64,000 nt of DNA from Bin87 sp965116565 (GTDB lineage: Bacteria > Chloroflexota > Dehalococcoidia > Lucifugimonadales > UBA3495), in contig OZ220699.1 in the NCBI GenBank assembly GCA_965116565.1, positions 930,001 through 994,000 on the forward strand. The letters are read 5' to 3'. Position numbers and translations under genes: made by a program. Shown one piece after another: positions 32,091 to 39,989 of the stretch. The stretch's first letter is position 1. Every line of letters starts with the position of its first letter. The notes under the pieces were generated by a model that worked only from the letters and a program-made list of their open reading frames with translations, was not told the DNA's origin and searched no databases.

Positions 32091-33746
32091 ATGTCGACGA
32101 ACAAGCAGGAGTGGCAGGATTCGACGCTTTCCCGGGTAACCCAGCGGTTTGGAGAGCGGCGCGAGGCTTTTCATACCGATTCCGGGTTGGGCCTGGATAC
32201 GGTGTATACGCCTGAGGATGATGGAGTCGGCGATTATCACGACGCCATCGGATATCCGGGCGAGTTTCCCTACACGCGGGGGGTTCAGCCGAACATGTAC
32301 CGGGGGCGCGTGTGGACGATGCGGCAGTATGCCGGGTACGCGACCGCGGCGGCGACCAACGAACGGTATCGCTATCTGTTGGAGAACGGACAGACGGGTT
32401 TGTCCGTTGCGTTCGACCTGCCGACGCAGATCGGATACGACAGCGACCACCCGCTGGCCGAGGGGGAGGTGGGCAAGGTCGGGGTGCCGATCTGCTCGCT
32501 GGCGGACATGGAGACCCTGTTCGAGGGCATACCGCTGGACCGGGTCAGCACGTCGATGACGATCAACGCCACGGCGGCCGTCCTGCTGTGCCTGTACATC
32601 GCTGCGGGCAAGAAGCAGGGAGTCGAGACGGCGCAACTGAGCGGGACGCTGCAGAACGACATCCTGAAAGAATACATAGCGCGGGGGACGTACGCCTACC
32701 CGCCGCGCCCGTCGATGCGGCTGGTGGTGGACGTGTTCAAGTACTGCGCGGAGAACGTGCCGCGGTGGAACACCATCAGCATCAGCGGGTATCACATGCG
32801 AGAGGCGGGCGCGACGGCGACACAGGAGTTGGCGTTCACGTTCGCCAACGCGATTGCTTACGTCGAGGCTGCGGTGGCGGCCGGGCTGCCGGTGGACGAT
32901 TTTGCGCCTCGCCTTTCGTTCTTCTTCGTGGCGCAGAACAACCTGTTTGAGGAGGTCGCCAAGTTCCGGGCGGCGCGGCGGTTGTGGGCCAAGATCATGC
33001 GGGACAGGTTCGGGGCCACGGATCCGCGCTCCATGATGCTGCGGTTCCACACGCAGACCGCGGGCGTGACGCTGACGGCGCAACAGCCGGACAACAACGT
33101 GATTCGCAGCACGGTGCAGGCGTTGGCGGCCGTGCTGGGAGGGACGCAGTCCCTGCACGTGAACTCGCGGGACGAGGCATTGAGCCTGCCGACGGAGGAG
33201 TCAGCGCAGTTGTCCCTGCGCACGCAGCAGATTCTGGCGCACGAGAGCGGCGCGGCCGACGTGGTGGACCCGCTGGGCGGCTCGTGGTACGTGGAGAACC
33301 TGACCGACCGACTGGAGGCCGGCGTGCTGGAATACATTGAGCGGATCGACCGTATGGGCGGCGCGGTGGCGGCCATCGAGGACGGTTTCCAGGTGCGCGA
33401 GATCGGAGACGCGGCGTTCACGCACCAACGGTCCGTGGATGACGGGGAGAGGGTTGTCGTTGGCGTCAACCAGTATGTTACCGACGCGCCGCCGATATCA
33501 GACCTGCTGAGGGTGGATGCGGCCGCAGCCGCCGAACAGGTGGAACGGCTGAAACAGTTGCGGCGGGAACGGGACAACATGGCCGTGCAGATCAGCCTGG
33601 CGCGCCTGGCGGACGCGGCGCGGGCGGAGGATGCCAACACCATTCCTCCAATGATGGAGTGCGTGGAGAAATACGCGACGCTGGGCGAGATCTGCGAGGT
33701 GCTGCGGCAGGTGTTTGGGGAGTACGAACCCTCAGCGGGGCTGTGA
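32091..33746 (+). CDS. Methylmalonyl-CoA mutase, large (catalytic) subunit
   Basis: 551 residues: the TIM-barrel catalytic domain only, as in split archaeal-type mutases. It interconverts methylmalonyl-CoA and succinyl-CoA using adenosylcobalamin bound mainly by the separate small subunit (47.4 kb). Landmarks: WTMRQYAGYATAAATNERYR, whose Tyr in RQYAG is the methylmalonyl-CoA mutase type (2-hydroxyisobutyryl mutases have Ile), GLSVAFDLPTQIGYDSDHPL, LRFHTQTAGVTLTAQQPDNN and LGGTQSLHVNSRDEAL. Start ATG at 32091 with GGAGAG upstream. The epimerase gene is 2.3 kb downstream. Confidence 0.93.
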   Translation: MSTNKQEWQDSTLSRVTQRFGERREAFHTDSGLGLDTVYTPEDDGVGDYHDAIGYPGEFPYTRGVQPNMYRGRVWTMRQYAGYATAAATNERYRYLLENGQTGLSVAFDLPTQIGYDSDHPLAEGEVGKVGVPICSLADMETLFEGIPLDRVSTSMTINATAAVLLCLYIAAGKKQGVETAQLSGTLQNDILKEYIARGTYAYPPRPSMRLVVDVFKYCAENVPRWNTISISGYHMREAGATATQELAFTFANAIAYVEAAVAAGLPVDDFAPRLSFFFVAQNNLFEEVAKFRAARRLWAKIMRDRFGATDPRSMMLRFHTQTAGVTLTAQQPDNNVIRSTVQALAAVLGGTQSLHVNSRDEALSLPTEESAQLSLRTQQILAHESGAADVVDPLGGSWYVENLTDRLEAGVLEYIERIDRMGGAVAAIEDGFQVREIGDAAFTHQRSVDDGERVVVGVNQYVTDAPPISDLLRVDAAAAAEQVERLKQLRRERDNMAVQISLARLADAARAEDANTIPPMMECVEKYATLGEICEVLRQVFGEYEPSAGL

Positions 33747-33761
33747 TTGAGGCGAGCGACG

Positions 33762-34577
33762 ATGCGGGCACGCCTGTTTATCGTCATCGTCCTTGGTTGC
33801 CTGCTGGCCGTCACGATGTCGGCCTGCGGGGGTCAGGCGGACGTGCGTCTGCCGTCATCGCCGACTGTGGTTGGCGCGCCTACGGTTGCGGCGGCATGGG
33901 ATGGCGCCGGCGTGCTGAGGATAGGGACGTCGGCGGACTTTGCGCCGACCAATTTCCTCAACGAGAAGGGTGAAATCGACGGGTTCGAGCGGGAGTTGGG
34001 GGATGAACTCTGCCGGCGGATGGAGGTGGAGTGTTCCTGGGTGCAAAACGACTGGGTCAGCATCATCCCCAATCTGCTGAGTGGGAACTACGACGCGATC
34101 ATGGCCGGGATGGCGGCGACGCCGGAGCGGGACGAGGAGATCGATTTCACGCAGGCTTACCTGCCGAGCACTCCGTCGGCATACGTGGCGCTGGCGGGTG
34201 CGAGCGACGACGTGTTGAAGGGGAAAGTGGCCGTGCAGGTGAACACGATCCAAAGCGACTTTCTGGAAGAGGAAGGCATCACACGGATAATCTTTCTGCC
34301 TGGCGAAGATCCGGTTGAGGCGGTAAGGAACGGCGACGCGGATGCGGTGTTCGCCGACAAAATCTTCCTGGAGAGTTTTGTTGAGGACAGTGGCGGGGAT
34401 CTGATATTCGTAGGCCCGGAGGTCGCGTTTGATTTTCAGCATGCGAGCATCGGGGTGCGGGAAAACGACAGCGAACTGAAAAGCCGCCTGAACGCTGCCA
34501 TCAGCGCCATGAAGGACGACGGCACGCTGAACGATCTGATCAGGAAGTGGTACGGCGAGGACGCTGAGACGTTCTGA
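33762..34577 (+). CDS. Amino-acid-type ABC transporter binding lipoprotein (family 3)
   Basis: 271 residues from the ATG at 33762. Signal peptide VIVLGCLLAVTMSAC with lipid-modified Cys22, short tether, then the family 3 fold: LRIGTSADFAPTNFLNEKGE, IDGFERELGDELCRRMEVEC, WVSIIPNLLSGNYDAIMAGM and TPERDEEIDFTQAYLPS. These proteins bind polar amino acids. No permease or ATPase gene is adjacent, so it either serves a transporter elsewhere or a sensing role. It follows the mutase gene by 15 bp. Confidence 0.9.
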   Translation: MRARLFIVIVLGCLLAVTMSACGGQADVRLPSSPTVVGAPTVAAAWDGAGVLRIGTSADFAPTNFLNEKGEIDGFERELGDELCRRMEVECSWVQNDWVSIIPNLLSGNYDAIMAGMAATPERDEEIDFTQAYLPSTPSAYVALAGASDDVLKGKVAVQVNTIQSDFLEEEGITRIIFLPGEDPVEAVRNGDADAVFADKIFLESFVEDSGGDLIFVGPEVAFDFQHASIGVRENDSELKSRLNAAISAMKDDGTLNDLIRKWYGEDAETF

Positions 34578-34628
34578 TATCGCGGTAGTGGCCTGAAGTG
34601 TCCAACTGCGACCAGAGCCGTTATATGC

Positions 34629-34745
34629 GTGAAAGCCGGTATCCAGGATGTGACTGCCTTGCCGGAGTTTGCCGGTCCGCAAGGCCGCTGGTTCCCGGCA
34701 CGCCGGAGACGCAACGGCGGCTTGCGCACGAATGACGGCACGGGG
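34629..34745. repeat. Dispersed repeat, long degenerate copy
   Basis: GTATCCAGGATG...GGTTCCCGGCACGCCGGAGA...CGCACGAATGACGG. It shares CGCCGGAG-CGC and GAATGACG blocks with the copy at 62258-62320, so both belong to one intergenic family. Lies in the 288-bp gap between the binding protein and acyl-CoA dehydrogenase genes. Confidence 0.55.
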
Positions 34746-34866
34746 CAAGAGCGCACATTGAGTCACAACAGTTACGTTTTGAATCACAGCAAGTGTCGGG
34801 AGCTTCGCGTGTGATACACTTTTCGCCGATCTCGGATAGGTAAAACCAAAACCCGGAGGAATTCCC

Positions 34867-36021
34867 GTGCCCGATGTGACGTTGACCGAACAGGAAAAGA
34901 TGCTGCAGAACCTCGTCCGAGATTTCGCCGAGCGCGAGGTCATGCCGCGAGCCGCTGAGCTTGATGAGAAGGCCGAATTTTCTCATGAAAACTGGCGCGG
35001 GATGGCGCAGTTGGGGTTGACCGGTATCGGCGTTGACCCGGCCTACGGCGGAAGTGGTGGCGGGTTTCGGCAATCGTCGATCGTGATCGAGGAAATCGCG
35101 CGGGCCGACGTGGCCGCGAGCGTCACCCTGGCCGCGCACCTGGGCCTGGGCCTGGAGACCATCGCCCGGTTCGGCAACGAAGAGCAGAAGCAACAGTACG
35201 TACCGTCGCTGGCATCCGGCAGTGGAATCGCGGCGTGGGCATTGACGGAGCCGGGCAGCGGGTCGGACGCGGCGGCGATGCAGACCACGGCAACGCGGCG
35301 CAACGGGAGTTGGGTGCTGAACGGTTCCAAGCAGTTCATCACCAACGCCGAGGTTGCGGAGACGCTGGTGATCTTCGCGAACCAGGACCGGTCCATCGGC
35401 TACCGCGGCATCTGCGCCTTCATCGTGCCGGCCGGTACGCCCGGTATGCAGATCAACCCGCAGCACAACAAGATGGGCATTCGCGCGTCCAGCACCTGCG
35501 AGATCGTGTTCGAGGACGCAGAGATACCGGCGGAGAACCTGATCGGCGAAGAAGGGATGGGATTCCGGTACGCGATGGACATCCTGGACTCCAGCCGGAT
35601 TTCCATTGCGGCCCAGTGTGTGGGCATAGGGCAGGCGGCGCTGGAGGAGGCGGTGCGGTACGCGCAGTTGCGGGAGACTTTCGGGCGCAGGCTGGCGCAG
35701 CACCAGGCCATCCAGTTCAAGCTGGCGGACATTGCGACGGGCGTGCACGCCGCGCGCGTCGCCACGATGCACGCGGCGACCCTGCGCGACGAGGGGCTGC
35801 CTTTCATCAACGAGGCGTCCATGGCCAAGCTGATCGCGTCGGAGAACTGCAACAAGGCCGCCTACGAGGCGATGCAGATACACGGCGGGATCGGCGTGTT
35901 CAAGGAATCCCGGATTGAGCGCATCTTCCGGGACGCGCGGGTCACCACGATCTACGAAGGAACGTCGGAAGTGCAGCGGATGATCATCGCGCGGCAGGTG
36001 CTGGGACAATATCCGGTTTAG
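34867..36021 (+). CDS. Acyl-CoA dehydrogenase
   Basis: 384 residues, standard length. FAD enzyme that introduces the alpha-beta double bond in acyl-CoA, passing electrons to ETF. LTEPGSGSDAAAMQTTA and WVLNGSKQFITNA are the flavin-binding signatures, IQIHGGIGV region reads AMQIHGGIGVFKESRIERI, and the catalytic Glu is in RVTTIYEGTSEVQRMIIAR (short/medium-chain type). GTG start with GGAGGAATTCCC upstream. Downstream methylmalonyl-CoA epimerase (32 bp) suggests branched-chain or propionate-related substrates. Confidence 0.95.
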   Translation: MPDVTLTEQEKMLQNLVRDFAEREVMPRAAELDEKAEFSHENWRGMAQLGLTGIGVDPAYGGSGGGFRQSSIVIEEIARADVAASVTLAAHLGLGLETIARFGNEEQKQQYVPSLASGSGIAAWALTEPGSGSDAAAMQTTATRRNGSWVLNGSKQFITNAEVAETLVIFANQDRSIGYRGICAFIVPAGTPGMQINPQHNKMGIRASSTCEIVFEDAEIPAENLIGEEGMGFRYAMDILDSSRISIAAQCVGIGQAALEEAVRYAQLRETFGRRLAQHQAIQFKLADIATGVHAARVATMHAATLRDEGLPFINEASMAKLIASENCNKAAYEAMQIHGGIGVFKESRIERIFRDARVTTIYEGTSEVQRMIIARQVLGQYPV

Positions 36022-36053
36022 CGACCGACACCATTTCGGGAGGTGCTTGAGCG

Positions 36054-36464
36054 ATGACCGAAGTCTGCGCCGTCAACTATGTTGACCACGTTGGGATCGC
36101 GGTCAATGACATCGCCGCCGCGCTGGAATTTTTCGGGGCCAATTTTGGGACGCCGGATGCCGAAGTGGTGGAAATGGACGACCAGGGGGTGCGAGCGTGC
36201 CTGATCGCGGTTGGGGAAACCCGGCTGGAGTTACTCGAACCCCTGTCGCCGGAGTCTGCCGTCGGACGGTTCATTGAACGCCGGGGCGAGGGTCTGCACC
36301 ACCTGGCGTTGAACGTGGACGACATCGCAGGCAAGCTCAAGATCCTGGGCGCCAACGGGCTGTCGCTAATTGACAACGAGCCCCGGCACGGGCTGTCCGG
36401 GACAATCGGGTTTGTGCATCCTCGTTCAGTATTCGGCGTGTTGACCGAACTGGTGGAGAACTAG
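36054..36464 (+). CDS. mce: Methylmalonyl-CoA epimerase
   Basis: 136 residues, VOC-fold. It interconverts the (R) and (S) forms of methylmalonyl-CoA. The paired beta-alpha-beta units begin VDHVGIAVNDIAAALEFF and EGLHHLALNVDDIAGKL; metal ligands His (VDHVG), Glu (RLELLEPL), His (GLHHLAL) and Glu (LTELVEN) are in place. GGGAGG precedes the ATG. It completes the propionyl-CoA route with the split mutase in this window. Confidence 0.92.
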   Translation: MTEVCAVNYVDHVGIAVNDIAAALEFFGANFGTPDAEVVEMDDQGVRACLIAVGETRLELLEPLSPESAVGRFIERRGEGLHHLALNVDDIAGKLKILGANGLSLIDNEPRHGLSGTIGFVHPRSVFGVLTELVEN

Positions 36465-36509
36465 CGGTCCGACGTTTCGGTTCTACCAGTCCCAAGCCAT
36501 CCAATCACC

Positions 36510-37514
36510 ATGCCCGCCCACATTGTCTATGGGGACAGTTTTCTCGTGGCGGGGGTGGTCCGACGCGTGATTCACGAGGCAGGCGCGTCGGACGTGATGG
36601 ATTCCAACCACCACAGGCTGGCGGCGGCGCAGGCGCAGCCGGCGGAGGCCGTGGCGACGTGCAATTCCCTGCCGTTCCTGGACGCCGTCCGGCTGGTGGA
36701 GATAGAGGGTGTGCTGGCCAGCGCGGAAGGCGCCAGCGGGCGGAGAGGCCGGGGCCGCGCAACCCGACGGCAGACGGGTTCGGGCGCAGGCTGGATGCAG
36801 CTGGCCGATGCGGTGCCCGACATGCCGGATACCACGCTGCTGGTGCTGGTGGATGGCGAAGTGGCCGACAGCAATCCGTTGCTGAGAGCCATGGCCGAGC
36901 ATTGCCAGGTACACAAACAAGCGGCGCCCTCCGGGCAGGGTCTGAGTCAGTGGGTTAAGCGATCCGTCGAGCACAGGGGCGGATCGATCACGCCGCCGGC
37001 GATACAGGCCATCACGGAAATGATCGGCGGCGATCTGTGGACACTGGACCGGGAACTTGAAAAGTTGTCCCTTTACGCCGCGGGCCGAGAGATCACAGAG
37101 CCCGACGTTCGGACGCTGGTGCCATACGCACAGGAAGCCAACATCTTTGCGGCGGTGGACGCGATCATGGACCGGATGCCGGGCGAGGCGCTACGACTGC
37201 TGGCGCAACTGATGGAAGAGGGACGGGAACCCCTGTACATCATCGCGATGATAGAGCGTCAGTTGCGATTGATAGCCCTGGCGCGCGATCTGACGGAACG
37301 CGGGGTGGTGCAGCCGGAATTGGGTCGCCGCATGGGGGCGAACTCCGATTTCGTGGTGCGCAAAACGCTGGGACAGGCGCGGAGGATGACGCTGCCGGAA
37401 ATCTCGCTCAAGTACCGGCGGGTGCTGGAGAGCGACCTGGCGATCAAGCAGGGGCGGTTGGATCCCGAGGTGTCGCTGGAGTTGCTGGTGGCGGACCTGG
37501 CAGGGGCGGGATAG
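36510..37514 (+). CDS. holA: DNA polymerase III subunit delta
   Basis: 334 residues, the family length. The delta subunit opens the beta clamp within the clamp-loader complex. AHIVYGDSFLVAGVVRRVI replaces the usual 'Y.GEE.YL' start; TTLLVLVDGEVADSNPLLRA and GGDLWTLDRELEKLSLYA are typical, as is the C-terminal collar domain with IAMIERQLRLIALARDL and LESDLAIKQGRLDPEVSLELL. The region 75-95 (SGRRGRGRATRRQTGSG) is an unusual basic loop. Starts 45 bp after the epimerase gene. Confidence 0.88.
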   Translation: MPAHIVYGDSFLVAGVVRRVIHEAGASDVMDSNHHRLAAAQAQPAEAVATCNSLPFLDAVRLVEIEGVLASAEGASGRRGRGRATRRQTGSGAGWMQLADAVPDMPDTTLLVLVDGEVADSNPLLRAMAEHCQVHKQAAPSGQGLSQWVKRSVEHRGGSITPPAIQAITEMIGGDLWTLDRELEKLSLYAAGREITEPDVRTLVPYAQEANIFAAVDAIMDRMPGEALRLLAQLMEEGREPLYIIAMIERQLRLIALARDLTERGVVQPELGRRMGANSDFVVRKTLGQARRMTLPEISLKYRRVLESDLAIKQGRLDPEVSLELLVADLAGAG

Positions 37515-37583
37515 GTGGTGCGTGCTCTGGTATCGTGAAACAGGATCCTGACTGAACCTGATCGGTCGCATTGGAAAAGCGAA

Positions 37584-37862
37584 GTGGAAGCGCTTGATTT
37601 GGAGAACATAGCTGCCACCGGCCAGACTATGTACGAAAAAATCCGCGATGAGATGGAAGAAAAATATCGGGGTTGGATGGTGGTCATTGACGTGAAAAGC
37701 GGCGACTACGAAATCGCCGAAGACGATATGGCGGGCATAGTGCGCTTGAAAGAGCGGCGCCCGCACGCCATCACATGGGGTGAGTTGGTCGGATATCTCA
37801 CGTCGGTATCTTTTTCCGGGGCGATGCAACCCCTTCCCCGCAAGACCAAAACCAGCGGTTAG
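37584..37862 (+). CDS. Small protein paired with aspartic protease (pair B)
   Basis: 92 residues from a GTG. Helical MYEKIRDEMEEKYRG is followed by WMVVIDVKSGDYEIAEDDMA and IVRLKERRPHAITWG, a compact pattern that I recall beside aspartic proteases in cyanobacteria and Chloroflexota. The gene overlaps or abuts the protease. It resembles pair A (22.6 kb) in size, helix-then-strand layout and gene order, though the two are not close in sequence. Function unknown. Confidence 0.7.
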   Translation: MEALDLENIAATGQTMYEKIRDEMEEKYRGWMVVIDVKSGDYEIAEDDMAGIVRLKERRPHAITWGELVGYLTSVSFSGAMQPLPRKTKTSG

Positions 37863-38262
37863 TGGGACAACGAGGATAATTGGGCGAGACGGCCCGATCA
37901 TCTTTTGGGAGCCGCGTATCGGGATTCAGGTTGCCGGAATCGGAATGAATTTCCACACAATAGAGGTCGTAGTAGATACGGGCTTCACAGGTGCATTGGC
38001 GTTATCCGGAGAACCCGCGCACGAACTCGGCTTATCTCTCGAAGGACGGAGGCGAGCCAACTTGGCCCACGGTCAACAAATCCCGAATATCTACGGCGCG
38101 ATTGTGTCCTGGCGCGGCGAGTGTCGTGCGGTGCCGGTGTATCAAGTTGACGGCAATGCTATGGTCGGCACCGCTCTGATGACCAATTGTTTGTTGACGG
38201 TGGATTTTCGGGAGGGCGGCGAGGTTAGCGTACAACCGCATTGGGTGAGCGGTGCGGCATGA
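37780..38262 (+). CDS. Clan AA aspartic protease (pair B)
   Basis: Domain residues begin around 37888 (GPIIFWEPRIGIQVAG) with the active site EVVVDTGFTGALALSG and the flap-type NLAHGQQIPNIYG, ending GTALMTNCLLTVDFREGG. The only standard in-frame start before the domain is a GTG at 37780 inside the upstream gene; ATT at 37879 is an alternative just after the upstream stop. Start therefore uncertain. Single-domain retropepsin-like enzymes act as dimers. Target unknown. Confidence 0.78.
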   Translation: MSWSDISRRYLFPGRCNPFPARPKPAVSGTTRIIGRDGPIIFWEPRIGIQVAGIGMNFHTIEVVVDTGFTGALALSGEPAHELGLSLEGRRRANLAHGQQIPNIYGAIVSWRGECRAVPVYQVDGNAMVGTALMTNCLLTVDFREGGEVSVQPHWVSGAA

Positions 38263-38271
38263 GGTGAGCGG

Positions 38272-39246
38272 TCAGGGGTAGGTCATGGGGTTATAGCAGG
38301 CGGCCCATTGGGCGCCGTTCTGCTGATACAGGGTTGGCGTGGGTTCCACCCGGCATTTGGCCAATGCTTTGGGACAACGGGGCAGGAACGGGCACTCCAC
38401 TGACAGGTCGATGAGGTCCGGCGGCGTGCCGCGGAGGGCCTGCAAACGGCGGCCGGCTGCGTCCAGGCGAGGGAGGGTCTGGAGCAAGGACCAGGTGTAG
38501 GGATGGCGGGGCTGCTGGAATATCGGCAGCAGATCGGCGTACTCCACCAGGTGGCCGGCGTACATGACCCCGACCCGTCGCGCCATATTGGCGACGACGC
38601 CCATGTCGTGGGTGATGAGCAGAATTGCGGACTTTGAGTCCCTGCTGAGCTCCTTGAGGCGTTCCAGTATCTCCGCCTGCAGGGTAACGTCCACGCTGGA
38701 GGTCACCTCGTCGGCGATGAGGAGCCGGGGCCGCATGACCATGGCCATGGCAAGCATCACGCGCTGGCACTGTCCGCCGCTGAGAGTGAACGGGTAGGCG
38801 GACATAATGCGGCGAGGGTCGGGAACGCCCAACTCACGCAGCATCTCCTGACAAACGCGGCCGGCGGCGCGGCGATTGAGCTGCGAATGGGTGATGATCA
38901 CCTCGGTGAGCTGGGCGCCAATGGTCTGCACCGGGTTCAACGCGGACTGGGCGTCCTGGAACACCATGGACATGGCCTTACCGCGCAGATCGCGCAGGTA
39001 ATCATCGGAAGCCGATGCCAAGTCAACGCCATCGAACAGGATCTTGCCGGCCTTGATTTCGGCGTTGTCGGGAAGTAGGCCCATGAGGGTGAGGGCGAGG
39101 GCGCTCTTGCCGGCGCCGCTTTCCCCGACGATGCAGAGGATTTCCTCTTCATCCTGGGAAAAGGAGACGCCGTTGACCGCATGCACCGATCCGTTGGGCA
39201 CGCGGAACTCGACGTGTAGGTCCTGGACTTCCAGCAGGGGAGCCAT
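38272..39246 (-). CDS. Oligopeptide/dipeptide ABC transporter ATPase (DppD/OppD type)
   Basis: 324 residues. Walker A GESGAGKS at about 41-48, Q-loop FQDAQSALNP, signature LSGGQCQRVMLAMAM, Walker B LLIADEVTSSVD, H-loop LLITHDMG, and a C-terminal oligopeptide-type extension with CPFLPRCPKALAKCRVEP, where four Cys may bind an Fe-S cluster. It energises peptide import. No OppF partner or permease adjoins; the permeases at 25-27 kb are candidates. Starts 1 bp after the PHP gene stop, so it ends that operon. Confidence 0.93.
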   Translation of the reverse strand: MAPLLEVQDLHVEFRVPNGSVHAVNGVSFSQDEEEILCIVGESGAGKSALALTLMGLLPDNAEIKAGKILFDGVDLASASDDYLRDLRGKAMSMVFQDAQSALNPVQTIGAQLTEVIITHSQLNRRAAGRVCQEMLRELGVPDPRRIMSAYPFTLSGGQCQRVMLAMAMVMRPRLLIADEVTSSVDVTLQAEILERLKELSRDSKSAILLITHDMGVVANMARRVGVMYAGHLVEYADLLPIFQQPRHPYTWSLLQTLPRLDAAGRRLQALRGTPPDLIDLSVECPFLPRCPKALAKCRVEPTPTLYQQNGAQWAACYNPMTYP

Positions 39247-39247
39247 T

Positions 39248-39919
39248 TCACGCAGTAGTGGCGGGCAGCTCCGCAGCGGCGCTGATCAAACTGACCGGCT
39301 CGGTTCTGCCGGCGCGGATTTCGGCGATCAGGTCTTCCAGCGACGTGATGCGTCGCTGAAACCTGGTCGCGGCGGTCCCGACCTGGTGGATCCGATGGGC
39401 GTCGCTGCCGGCCACACCCGGAAAGCCGAGGATCCGGTTCAGGTCGTGGGCGAACCGGTTTTCGTTTTCAGAGCCTCGGCCGTTGTTCGCTTCGACCGCG
39501 TCGAACAAACGGAGTTGCGTGTCATTGACGGCGCGTTCCAACATTTCGGATCGCACCATAGGGTCGCTGGCGGGTTCCTCGAGGAACCGGCGACGGTACG
39601 GATGGGCGGCGATGAGGACGGCGCCCAGGCTGTCGGCTTCGGCGCGGAGGAAAGCCGGCTTGTGCATCCCGAACCGGTAGCGACGCAGTCCAAAAACGAG
39701 GACGTGCCCCGCGTCGGTGTTGATCTCGGAGCCGGGCAGCACCAGGATGCCATGTCGTCGCGTGAGTTCAGCGGCGTCTTCCCACGACCAGAAGTCGTCG
39801 TGTTCCGTGATGCACACGCCGTCCAAACCCGCGAGCCGAGCCGCATCGACCAACTCGTCGGGGGACATGAAGCTGTCGTCGGATTTCGGGTAGGTGTGGT
39901 TGTGGAGGTCGATCAGCAC
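39248..39919 (-). CDS. PHP domain phosphoesterase
   Basis: 223 residues from a GTG at 39919, chosen because GGAG is 5 nt upstream and the domain starts VLIDLHNHTYPKSDDSF. Metal-binding motifs: LHNHT, CITEHDDFW, IAAHPYRR and AGSDAH, in the order of the PHP phosphatase superfamily (polymerase and histidinol phosphatase). ENNGRGSENENRFAHDL is typical of YciV-like RNase AM/nucleoside-bisphosphate phosphatases. Substrate is not settled. Located between ftsK and the dppD-like gene. Confidence 0.85.
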   Translation of the reverse strand: MLIDLHNHTYPKSDDSFMSPDELVDAARLAGLDGVCITEHDDFWSWEDAAELTRRHGILVLPGSEINTDAGHVLVFGLRRYRFGMHKPAFLRAEADSLGAVLIAAHPYRRRFLEEPASDPMVRSEMLERAVNDTQLRLFDAVEANNGRGSENENRFAHDLNRILGFPGVAGSDAHRIHQVGTAATRFQRRITSLEDLIAEIRAGRTEPVSLISAAAELPATTA

Positions 39920-39989
39920 CGGTGCTCCGGGGGCGCAGGACGCCGTAGCATCATACCACCCCCGGAGAGGTTGCGTCGGCGCGCCTCGG

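Noticed and set aside
32091..33746. 2-hydroxyisobutyryl-CoA or isobutyryl-CoA mutase
   Set aside because: The active-site tyrosine of RQYAG is kept, as in methylmalonyl-CoA mutases, and an epimerase gene is nearby.
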